In this document: piece by piece, positions 23,629 to 33,650 of the stretch
Position numbering within the stretch: position 1 is the stretch's first letter
Layout of the letters: each line of letters begins with the position of its first letter
From: Antedon mediterranea
Taxonomy: Eukaryota > Echinodermata > Crinoidea > Comatulida > Antedonidae
Assembly (NCBI RefSeq): GCF_964355755.1
Contig: NC_092678.1
Coordinates: 25,648,365 to 25,712,364 of the forward strand
Length of the DNA stretch: 64,000 nt
Direction: 5' to 3'
Made by a program: the position numbers and the translations under genes
The notes under the pieces: generated by a model
What the model saw: only the letters and a program-made list of their open reading frames with translations
The model's database searches: none
What the model was told of the DNA's origin: nothing

Positions 23629-24387
23629 TTTTTAGGAAGCTTTCCATTTGCCACGATCCAATACTTACCGTATGTAAATTATCTCATTTCTCCAAGTCGG
23701 ATATAAAAATCTAAACATCGATTGAAGTAAATACTGCTAGGCGAATTTATTCGCGCGAATGGAAAACGTTGACTAGTACGCACGCGTATTATTATTTTCA
23801 CCTACTTTTTGTGACGTGAAAATTGTGCAACCAATCATAACTCAGGATTGTCGCGCCTCGTGGAAAATATGCTTTATGACGTCGGGAAATTGAAAGCTCC
23901 CTGTTATATATAATAACTCTTGGGTAATCTCTCTGCTAGTTTCCAATGCGTGTGTCTAAAACATCAGATGTACAGACAGTAGGCCTATGTATGATTTTAG
24001 GAAACCAGTCTTTAACCAGAGAAATACTAAAAGATTTAAGATCAATGTGAAAAATGATTTTAAAACTTGTAATATAATCCAATGAACAAAGTCAAATTTA
24101 GATCGAAATTTATAATAATGTATGTGTTTGGACAATTATTACTTGCACTGAAAGAAAGTAGATTTTTAAACCAAAGAATTCTTGTACAGAGTGGTTACAA
24201 AGTATTGTGATAAAAAAATGAAGTAACCAATAATGTTGTATTCGGAAATAAATTGTTAAATTAAGACCGTTCTTAAAACATTAAATTTAACCCTCTTGTT
24301 TGCTAGTTGTGTACATAGTGTATGTTTTTAGTACATAGGCTTTTTTTTTAGCGTTTTCAGCATGTTAAATTAGGATGTCCGCGACGA

Positions 24388-24720
24388 ACTTGGTTCCCAT
24401 ACTAATCGTGCGCGCTGCTTTACCAACGCAACGCGCGAAAAGAACGTCGTCAGCGCAACGTAATTAATTTGACCAATCACGACACGATGGATCGTCTCAA
24501 CTACTATATCGCTCGTGTGATTGGTCAAATTAAGCGTGGTTCCCACTAGCGACGCAACACAAGGACGTAACGCAACGCAAGTGAATTGACCAATTACAAG
24601 CGATGGCTTATTCGCTTGTGATTGCTAACTGTCAATTGGTCAATTCACTTTCGTTGCGTTACGTCCTTGCGTTGCGTCGCTAGTGGGAACCACGCTTTAC
24701 GTTCTAGTGGGAACCAAGCT
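24388..24720. mobile_element. MITE family 1, outer copy interrupted by a second copy
   Basis: The left arm begins ACTTGGTTCCCATACTAATC and the right arm ends TAGTGGGAACCAAGCT followed by TTA. The core has GACCAATCACGACACGATGG and its inverted partner. The left arm is worn. A second family member is inserted at 24533-24696. Confidence 0.8.
24533..24696. mobile_element. MITE family 1, intact inner copy (164 bp)
   Basis: Near-perfect inverted repeat: AGCGTGGTTCCCACTAGCGA at the left and the complementary TCGCTAGTGGGAACCACGCT at the right. It is flanked on both sides by TTA (24530-24532 and 24697-24699), a 3-bp target duplication as made by PIF/Harbinger-type transposases. No coding capacity. 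Confidence 0.9.
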
Positions 24721-26807
24721 TTATCGTGTCCTTGCGTTACGTATTGAATTCAAGTCGAAGGACCATTGTCAAACGTAGATTAGATTAGTAATGTTATATC
24801 AAGTTTATTTAATAACCTTTAAATTGTATTTATAGTGTGTGTTTGATTTTTTAAAAGTTGAAAAATTCATTGATTGATTATCTCTTGACGGCCTACTAGG
24901 ATACTTGTAGGTTGTTAAAACCCTGTTCCAGCAGACCACTCAACTGCCTTTATATTTGTTTTCTTTTCTATCACAATTGTTATACAGTATTAAAAGATCT
25001 TTTTGTCAATTTGTTTGTCAGTATTATTAATTAGTTCTCAGTCGCCAATGTTCGGAATCTAAATATTACGATGAACGGCAGACGACAGGAAGGCTACGTA
25101 TAAAATACTGTATCACCACGTGATGCCATATTTATTTATTTAACAACATCTTATACAGGATTACACAATCAGGTAAAAGAAAACCTGTTTTGAATTGTGG
25201 TCATGTCTTAAATACAAAAAAAAATCCGGAATCGAAAATCACGATCTAGCTTTGAATGAAGCAATAATTGTTGGGAAAGTTTAATTTCAGTTGGTAGTTT
25301 ATTGCATATTTTGGCGCCTACAAGTTTGAACGACGAGTTCAACTTACTAATGATTTAGTAGGGTGGCGTTCTACTACGTGTAAAGTGAGTATGAATATCG
25401 CCAACCATAACACAACCTTCTACAGACTTTTGTGATATTGTCGTACAATTTTATTTTATGAAATATTCATGAAATAAAATTAAGTAATATGCGTCCGTGT
25501 TTTTCGGATTAGAGGTGATCGTTGATCCGTGTCAATGAACGCCAAATATGAGGGCACATTCTATCCAATCATTGGTAAATCGATTAATGTGGTTTAATCA
25601 TGTTTTCCACGACGGATTTCCGTCCGACATCATTAATTTGTCGCATTCATTTTGCGTCATATTCCGTGTAAATGTTCACAACGATTTTATTTTTCTCAAT
25701 AAGGTTCAGTAATTTAAATTTCAATGAATGTCGCATGTTTTTTGTATTATTAGTAAATCCATGGAGAATAGATTTTTACTGTGTGCATGCTATCGGCACG
25801 GGGATAGTAATATAGTTCTATGCTATCGGCACGGGGATAGTAATATAGCTCCATGCTATCGGCACGGGGCTATAAGATTAGCTCCGTATCGGGAATGAAA
25901 AAGAAAACCAAAGATGATTGTATCTTTGGTAAAACATAAAGTGCGACCTCAATGTTGTGTTCGTGAAGTTCTTGTTGTTGTCGCGGTTTGTATGTGTGGT
26001 CAGCAACAGTTGATACACTCGTGAGGAGGATACCTCTTCGGTCCTGGCGTACGCCGAGCTTCATAAGGTAATATTCCACTTTTTACTATTAAATTATACA
26101 ATTAAAAAACTATGTGCTTATTTAAGATTAAATGTTTTTGTTTACGACGCGCCTGTTTGTAGTTGTCATGTGTATTTAAGCATGTTTCTGAGGTTCTGTT
26201 CTTTCTTGTGTTGTGTGCGAACTAGCTAGGCAATTCTTGTTACAAAATTCCAAGAAGTGGAAGGCAGTGATGACGTAATATCATACTTTATTAATTCGTT
26301 CTGAATTAAATATTGTTATAACAGGAAGGCGAGCGCTTCCCAAATATTAAACATTAATATTATACATCTACGTACCGTTTGTGCGGTGGACAAAACGGCA
26401 TAATCAATGTGTACAGAAATCCTATATATACTTTATTTAGAGATTAGGTCTACAGGTAAAGGTGTGTGGACAGCATAAAATTAGAAAGTTTGAGATTACA
26501 CAATAAGGGGGTGTAGCCATCATAAAATGCGCGATTAGCAAAGTAAAATCGGGAGAGAGAATCATACATTATTTTTTATTAAAAATAAGGATGGATGGAA
26601 TTAAGATTACACTATTTGAATCAAGATTAAAGAAATTGTATTGGTCCACTAAGATGGAAATTAATTGGCATATTAATTAAGAAAATAAAACTACAAGAAA
26701 ATACATAAAATTGCACAAACGGTATAGGCCAATGTTGAAATACTGTCTCATTTATTTTACCTCGCGGCAGGTAAACCTAGAATTATATATTCTAGGTGAT
26801 CTTTGAG

Positions 26808-29800
26808 ATGTCTATTGGCACCAACATGGAGCTTCATCGACTCATTGCTGAAAGATCTGTGTCAGAACACAGCGCTGAAATGTCATTAAGTTCACTCTCG
26901 TTAAATATTACATCGGATGAGTCTATGAAATCCAGTGATTCACCTGTTGATGTTGCCGTTGAGTTTCCATCATTTCCAAAAAATATTGGAAACAAGTTGC
27001 CTTTAAACATACCAATTGAGAAGAGAAAGAAAATGAATGTTTTAGACATTGTCTTCGAGTTTCCAGATTCCATTACCTGGTCGTCACCAACAAAAACTGT
27101 TGTCGTGGAAAAATCTGAAAATGGCAAACTTGGTATTGCTTTCTATCAAAAACAGGTAAGTTTTACTTTATAGTTATGTTTTCAAGGATAACCCTAAGCA
27201 AATTCATTCACTATCCCTCTTAAAGATCGAAATCCCGTTCACAAGACAACATATACAAAGCCTTATTACAATTCTTTGAGAGTGACATATGACATGGAGT
27301 GGAATTGTGACTTGGGGCGCGTTTATACAACACGCTATTACACGCATATTCTACACGCCTACGAGAAGTGTGTTGTATAACAACAAAGAGATTCCGTGTA
27401 ATGAGATTTTAATTGCAAAAAAGGCTACTTGGCTGAATCCTAAAATTTGGTGGATTCCCGGTTGCCGTTACCGTGTTGGAAGTGTCCTCAGGGTATATTT
27501 TGACCTCTCGTTAAAACAGGTCGTAATATCAATCATGTCATGCAACGTCTAACAAGATTGGGCCCATTTATTGCTGCTTCGCTGCCAGCAATCATCCTCC
27601 TACCACGTCTTACGCCTAGCCTGGTAGGGCCAACTCGTAGTGCTAGTAGGCCTCTATAGACTATCGTTTCCCACTCCAAACAGAATAAAAAATAACATCG
27701 CAAAAATGGCATCTTCTTCCATAGTGTATAGATGAAACAATGAAACCCTTAAAATAACTTTTATTAATTTAAATGAACCGAGAACAAAATAAACAACAAT
27801 GCAAACGTGAACGAATACAATAATGAAAATGGTAAAAACCGCGCGAATACATCGGACAGCGAGGAGGCGACGATGATTTGTTGACAACAACCCAGCCAAC
27901 AATTCAATTCAAGCGATCAACGATTTGACCATCATGATTTGACCTTTTATCCTAGCATGCACTGTGTGTTGATGAAACTTCCGGTACAACACGGTATCGT
28001 GATTTCTAGTATAACAGCAAACGTTAAGGTGGGTTGACCTCGGTCCGAACAACACGCTAAAAATTTAAGCCGTGTTCAAATTTAGGGTGTTGTATAAACA
28101 CGACCTTGGTGACGGTCCTGGCACATGTCAGGATTTTTAATAATTTGTAATAAGTCTGTTTCTTATGATTTAAACAATACTTTTAAAACATTAATGTAGT
28201 AAACTTCAAATCAATGATAATGTACGTTTTTAGGGAAGTTGCCGTTATTATTTCACAATACATAGCATAAAGAGAGATTCGCCAGTTTATGGCAAGTTGA
28301 AGTGTGGAGACTGGATACTCTCTGTTAATGGTAACCCAATGGATTCTGAGAAAAATGTAAGTCTGCACTTTAATTTGTTTTAAGTCCTCAAAAAATTCTA
28401 AATACTTAATAGTTTAATATCAACAAACAATAATTATATAGGTTAGTTTGTGCATGTAGGTATTTTATACCTCCATGGTTTGTGCATGTCTGTGGCGTTG
28501 TTTGTGCATGTAGGTATTTTATACCTCCATGGTTTGTGCATGTCTGTGGCGTTGCTTGTGCATGGAGGTATTTTATACCTCCATGGTTTGTGCATGTCTG
28601 TGGCGTTGCTTGTGCATGTAGGTATTTTATACCTCCATGGTTTGTGCATGTCTGTGGCGTTGCTTGTGCATGTAGGTATTTTATACCTCCATGGTTTGTG
28701 CATGTCTGTGGCGTTGTTTGTGCATGTAGGTATTTTATACCTCCATGGTTTGTGCATGTCTGTGGCGTTGCTTGTGCATGTAGGTATTTTATACCTCCAT
28801 GGTTTGTGCATGTCTGTGGCGTTGCTTGTGCATGTAGGTATTTTAAACCTCCATGGTTTGTGCATGTCTGTGGCGTTGCTTGTGCATGGAGGTATTTTAT
28901 ACCTCCATGGTTTGTGCATGTCTGTGGCGTTGCTTGTGCATGTAGGTATTTTAAACCTCCATGGTTTGTGCATGTCTGTGGCGTTGCTTGTGCATGGAGG
29001 TATTTTATACCTCCATGGTTTGTGCATGTCTGTGGCGTTGCTTGTGCATGTAGGTATTTTTTACCTCCATGGTTTGTGCATGTCTGTGGCGTTGCTGAAT
29101 ATGCCTTTAGTTAGCTTGGACAAAAGACGTTCACAAATTCACTATTAAGTGAAAGTGTGTACCTGTAGATTGGTGAATACATGTTCACTGATGCATGACA
29201 AACTGTGTTTTTGATTGTGAATAGGCCTTTAAAAAAATATTGAATAAAAGGATGATTGAATTACAATACATATTTAGAGGTACTATAAGGTATTTAGTGT
29301 GTCACACATTAGTGGCATAAAGAAAAAATTTAACATACAAAAAGTAATATTTTAATAGAGATTACATTAAAATACATTACTTATGTCAGATTAGTATTTA
29401 ATCTGAAACATTGTAAAATTAATTATATAGTACAGAATTTCAAGTCTATATCTGAAATTAATAAAAGTCACAATTTCTCTCCCATCAAATTTCACGTTTC
29501 CCAGTTTGAAGGAAGTGTATAACCAGGAATACATTCTGGTTTTTTTAACTTTCAATTTTAGAGAGGTTTCTGAGAATTGCAAACTTCTTGAAAAATGAAA
29601 CCATTCTATATTTCGATTGAAATGAATTTCAATATGAATTTCTTAGACTATATTTAACAAAGATGGTCTATTTTATTATTAGACTTATAATATTCTTATG
29701 CTATATTGTTAAAATATTTATAAAAAAAACATTTTTTTTTTATAGGTAAGCAAACTAAGCAGTATTGTGAAAAATACCAGAAATGTAAAATTTATTGTGC

Positions 29801-32800
29801 AAAGTCCTAAAAAATATGATGCATCAAAACTATACCTAGGCGGTACAAATCCTCTTAATCCTCAAAGGCAGAAAAAAGTGGTAAATAAAGAGTCCTGGCT
29901 GGACACCAACATGCCAAATCTTCCTTTCTTGAAACTGTTTGTATTTGGAAAAGAAAGTTCATCCATTACACTATCTCTGATTGGTGCAACAAGCATGTCG
30001 GAGGTAAAACCAACTAATCCTGTAGCAGCTTTGGCATATGCAGATCTGAATCAAGATCATGATTGGTTACGAGTCAAGCATAGTGTTAACTATTTTGCGG
30101 AAGTGTTGGATTCAAGACAAAACTTTGCATTCAGAGGACAATCATTTGGTGGTACATTCCACCAAAATGTTCGTCTAGAAGTCGTTGCGCTTAAGGAAGG
30201 GCACTTAACGGAATCATGTTCCCAAATACTGCTATGTAAACACGCTATTTATGCGATTCAGTTCAGTGTTGAACAGTTTCTTGCGGATTCTGAATCTGTC
30301 CTGGAAACAATCCAAAAACATTTATGTAAAATTAAATGCTATGTATCAACAAAGGTCAGAGTTTATCTGATCGGAACGCAGAATTCTAATATTTCATGCA
30401 ACGTTCACGATATTGGCAGAACGTTACACAACCGATTTTGTGTGTCTTATGGCAATATGTTGCAGTACGATGCGTTGACAAATGCGCCATGTTTCATCGT
30501 GAAGCTCACAAGATATAATCAACGAAAACTGATAAGTGAAAGTTTTGATTCATTCTCTGATAACAATATGTTGTTGGAAATGTATGACGATCATTTTGGC
30601 GAAGACTTTCATCTTTATGACATGCAAGTTGTTAAGAATCATATTTCAAAGGTGGCTCTCAGACAAGGCTTCGTTGATGCTTCGTATCCTTACAGATACC
30701 TACAACTTCATAAGCGTGTTCATGATTTGCGAGATCAAGGATTAAAGTTTCAACTGCAGAACAACTTTATTTTAAATTGCATGGATGTGAATAGTTGCTT
30801 GACGTATCTACATGATTCAGGAGATATCCTTAATACAGGTATTGTTAAATTTAATTTTTTGATGGTCGTAAAAACAATTTTTTTTTTTTTTTTTTTAAGT
30901 TTGTTGGTTAAATTTACAGTATTTTTTTCTTTAAAAAGTATTTTATTTAGTTTCCGATGGCCGTACCTATAAAAATACTGTAAATTTAAACAACAAACTT
31001 TTTTTATTATTTTATTGAATTTCTGATGGCCATACATATAAAAATAGTGTAAATTTAATCAAAGTTTTTAAAGTATTTTATTTAGTTTCCGATGGCCGTA
31101 CATATAAAAATACTGTACATTTTAACCAAACAAAGTTTTTTAAAGTGGAGATTATTTATATCGTGTTACCTGACACAATAGTCATTGTTATGGTGTCTCA
31201 TTGAAGCATGAAAACGTGCCATGCAATGAGTCACTTTATACAGTCTAGTAGTTTTGTAATATTTGTTGAATCTGCTCTCATTTCTATCACAATTTTTAAT
31301 CAATTTCTTGCAGGTAATCTTGTGTTTTCGTCTTCTACTCCAAATGGGTTGATCATGCTTGATCGCCAGCACCTTCTGAGAAACGCTTGCACCATTTCTA
31401 ACGCTCCCCTAGAGTCACTGTGTCATCCGAATTATTACGACGGCTGGCAGAACCTTAAAACGTCCGCTTGTGCTGAAAAGAAATTTCTATCGCAGCTGGT
31501 TGACGGCGTACACAAAGTAGAATTATTAGAATCAATGAATGTAATACATTGCTTGAAAAGAAACGATGTTTGTGGTGCTAATAACAATCATTCTGATGAC
31601 GTTTATTTGGTTCCAATTTATCTCAAACAACATTTCGAGTTGGATCCCTTTCTTAAAAGACAATTCCATCATCAGCTTTGCGTCGACTTCAATGGAATCA
31701 TTCCAGATGGGTTGTTCTTAAGAAGTGCTATTTTAATGATTCAGAAGTTACAACAATCTGATTGGCAATTTCTAAGTCACAATGCACTTCAAGTTAGTAT
31801 GCGAGGGTGTTGTGAGTTTATAATTGAGTCAGACTCTAGGAAAGGAGTTATCAACATCCATGCCACGTAAGTAATAATAATTATAATATTTTTATTCATT
31901 GTTATTTTAATATTGTAAATTCAATCATGGACCTATTTATAAGGTCCATAATTCAACAATGCTTGTTGAAGGTCATATTGTGAGTAATTGTTCTCTGTTT
32001 ACACTATCAAACTGTGCCCAAATATAGTTGTGATATGCCCAAATATGGTAGTGATATGCCCAAATATGGTTGTGATGTGCCCAAATATGGTAGTGATATG
32101 CCCAAATATGGTTTTGATATGCCCAAATATGGTTGTGGTATGCCCAAATATGGTTGTGGTATGCCCAAATATGGTAGTGGTATGCCCAAATATGGTTGTG
32201 ATATGCCCAAATATGGTTGTGGTATGCCCAAATATGGTAGTGACATGGACACATCACATTGGTTTTTTGTTACGACGAACAATAAAACAATAATTTTTGT
32301 TTTATTAGATGGTTTGGAACGTACAGCCCTCTGAATCTCCTAAATCTTGTGACGGAAGTGTTCACTGCCATCTCACCACAACGGACATTGATCGGGCCTC
32401 CGTGCCCGTTGTCATGTGACGAGTGTCACAAAAGGGATGGTGACAACAGGCAAACACATGTCATTGACCTCAGTAAGTACTCAATGTACAATGGTCTGTA
32501 CTGTGGCTCAGAACATATTGACAACGATGAACATGTTGCACCATGGATTCAAAAGAAACCAGCAAACGTGGTAAGTATCATTTATTCAAAAATTTATGTC
32601 TCTGCCACTTATCTTTCCACTGAAAATATTACTATAATCTAATTTTGTTTCAAAGGGTCACAAAACTGACTCACTTTTGATTTGTTTTTAATACTTGTGT
32701 TAAGAATCCAATCTCTTCAATTTTATATTTGTTTGCTTGAATAGATTTGCCAGATTCCTGATAGCACAATGAAATGCCTTAGCTTAAAGACGCGTCTGAT

Positions 32801-33650
32801 GGACCTACCCACAAAGGTTACTAACATCATAGAAGATAACATGAACTATGATGATCCATTGAATCGGAATTGGAAAGGCCTCGCAAGTAAGTACATTATT
32901 TAATTGTTTTAGATATTTGCAATTGTGCTTCTTTTGAATTTTAGTAGGATTATTAAAATCTAATAACAAATATCAGTTTAAAAAAATTTAGATCTGGTTT
33001 GTTTTTGTTGTAAGAAGCCTTTAAGTTGAAATGTAATTACATTGTTTTTATTTTTTACAATTATATTCCATAAACTCTGTCTACACTATCAAATTTTATG
33101 TGACAAAAAATGTGATGTGTCCATATATGGACATGATGATATCACTACCTCATTTGGGCACATCACTACCATATTTGGGCACATCATTACCATACTTGGG
33201 CACATTATACATTTCTAGTTGAATCACAAGACTATTGATTATTATAATGAACTCTGTAACCATAGAATTCCACTCTTGGCATTCTCCCAACAATATGCAA
33301 TGTTATGACCAAATAAAGCCAAAGACAAAAAAAATGGATTTGTATATAAATATAAAAGAAAATAAGGTCATGACAAAAACAGGGAAAATTGTTTAAATAT
33401 ATTTTAAAGTAAATCCAATTAAATCTCTGATCAGAATAATATTGTTGTTTTTACAGGTATACTTGGTTACACTTGCCGAAAAGCAAAAATGCTGGAAAAT
33501 TATCCCAACAAAACGGGTAAATTGTTACAAGACTTCGCCAAACAAGGCGGCGTAACCCTTGGAAAAATGTTTAACCTACTAAAACATGAGGAGCTTCGTA
33601 GGTTTGACATTATTGAGGATATTGAATCATGTTTTGAAATTGTAGATTAA
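26808..33650 (+). CDS. PDZ - degenerate Roc - COR - Death domain protein
   Basis: Seven coding exons, 26808-27155, 28234-28356, 29746-30838, 31314-31866, 32309-32570, 32745-32886 and 33457-33650, close in frame to 904 residues. Residues about 96-180 form a PDZ domain (carboxylate loop N-G-K-L-G-I-A-F-Y; then C-G-D-W-I-L-S-V-N-G). About 217-410 resembles a Roc GTPase fold, but the P-loop is G-K-E-S-S-S-I-T, the DxxG position reads A-L-K-E-G, and the G4 position reads G-T-Q-N. About 411-700 is COR-like (Y-P-Y-R-Y-L-Q-L, then T-Y-L-H-D-S-G-D-I-L and N-G-L-I-M-L-D-R-Q-H-L). Then a Cys-rich stretch (C-P-L-S-C-D-E-C; Y-N-G-L-Y-C-G) and a Death domain at about 826-900 (N-W-K-G-L-A-S-I-L-G-Y, then G-G-V-T-L-G-K-M-F). 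Roc-COR-Death occurs in DAPK1-type proteins; PDZ in front is not an arrangement I know. A signalling scaffold is inferred. The start is the first ATG after the acceptor at 26795. Confidence 0.85.
27312..28108. mobile_element. Candidate non-autonomous DNA transposon (about 800 bp) in intron 1
   Basis: Left end GGCGCGTTTATACAACACGC and right end GTGTTGTATAAACACGACC form an imperfect terminal inverted repeat. GTGAC flanks both sides (27307-27311 and 28109-28113), a possible 5-bp target duplication. The ORFs inside show no transposase features. It lies in intron 1 of the PDZ-Roc-COR-Death gene. Confidence 0.55.
28446..29095. repeat. 54-bp minisatellite, 12 copies, with hairpin unit
   Basis: Unit near GTGCATGTAGGTATTTTATA followed by CCTCCATGGTTTGTGCATGT and CTGTGGCGTTGCTT. 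Some copies read CATGGAGGTA-TTTTA-TACCTCCATG, a perfect hairpin. The period is 18 codons and free of stops in several frames on both strands, which creates three long spurious ORFs. It lies in intron 2 of the PDZ-Roc-COR-Death gene. Confidence 0.95.
30885..31135. repeat. Tandem repeat of about 80 bp, 3 copies
   Basis: Three copies of a segment containing attttatttagtttccgatg, gccgtacatataaaaatact and gtaaattta, in intron 3 of the PDZ-Roc-COR-Death gene. Confidence 0.8.
31991..32252. mobile_element. MITE family 2 copy with internal 21-bp array
   Basis: The left terminus is ctctgtttacactatcaaac. The family's internal phrase gcccaaatatggtagtgata is amplified into about ten 21-bp units, and the right side ends near gacacatcacattgg. 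The long ORFs on both strands are repeat read-through. It lies in intron 4 of the PDZ-Roc-COR-Death gene. Confidence 0.8.
33071..33215. mobile_element. MITE family 2 copy, right end lost
   Basis: Begins TAAACTCTGTCTACACTATC, carries atgtgtccatatatggacat and three ttgggcacatcactacc-like phrases; the right inverted terminus is absent. It lies in the last intron of the PDZ-Roc-COR-Death gene. Confidence 0.8.

Larger units (their letters stand above)
23453..26807. other. Intergenic; MITEs and probable leader exon of next gene
   Basis: Holds the HMGA-like 3' UTR, MITE family 1 copies (listed separately) and, at 25787-25877, three copies of a 33-bp unit (tgctatcggcacggggatag...). A donor ATAAG|gtaata ends at 26067 and an acceptor (attctag) precedes 26796. 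An untranslated leader exon ending at 26067 could therefore splice to the PDZ-Roc-COR-Death gene. No other coding sequence is recognised. Confidence 0.5.

Noticed and set aside
27289-27552. 87-codon ORF in intron 1 of the Death-domain gene
   Set aside because: Lies within a probable transposon; no splice sites in frame with neighbours and no domain.
28443-29148. Three long overlapping ORFs on both strands
   Set aside because: They are read-through of the 54-bp minisatellite (18 codons, no stops in several frames); no unique sequence and intronic position.
31973-32334. Four overlapping ORFs with regular 7-residue repeats
   Set aside because: 21-bp array inside a MITE; both strands open only because of the period.
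26796-33650. Inturned (INTU) as identity of the PDZ gene
   Set aside because: PDZ plus a large unique region suggested it, but the COR-like LHDSGDIL block and the C-terminal Death domain do not fit INTU.
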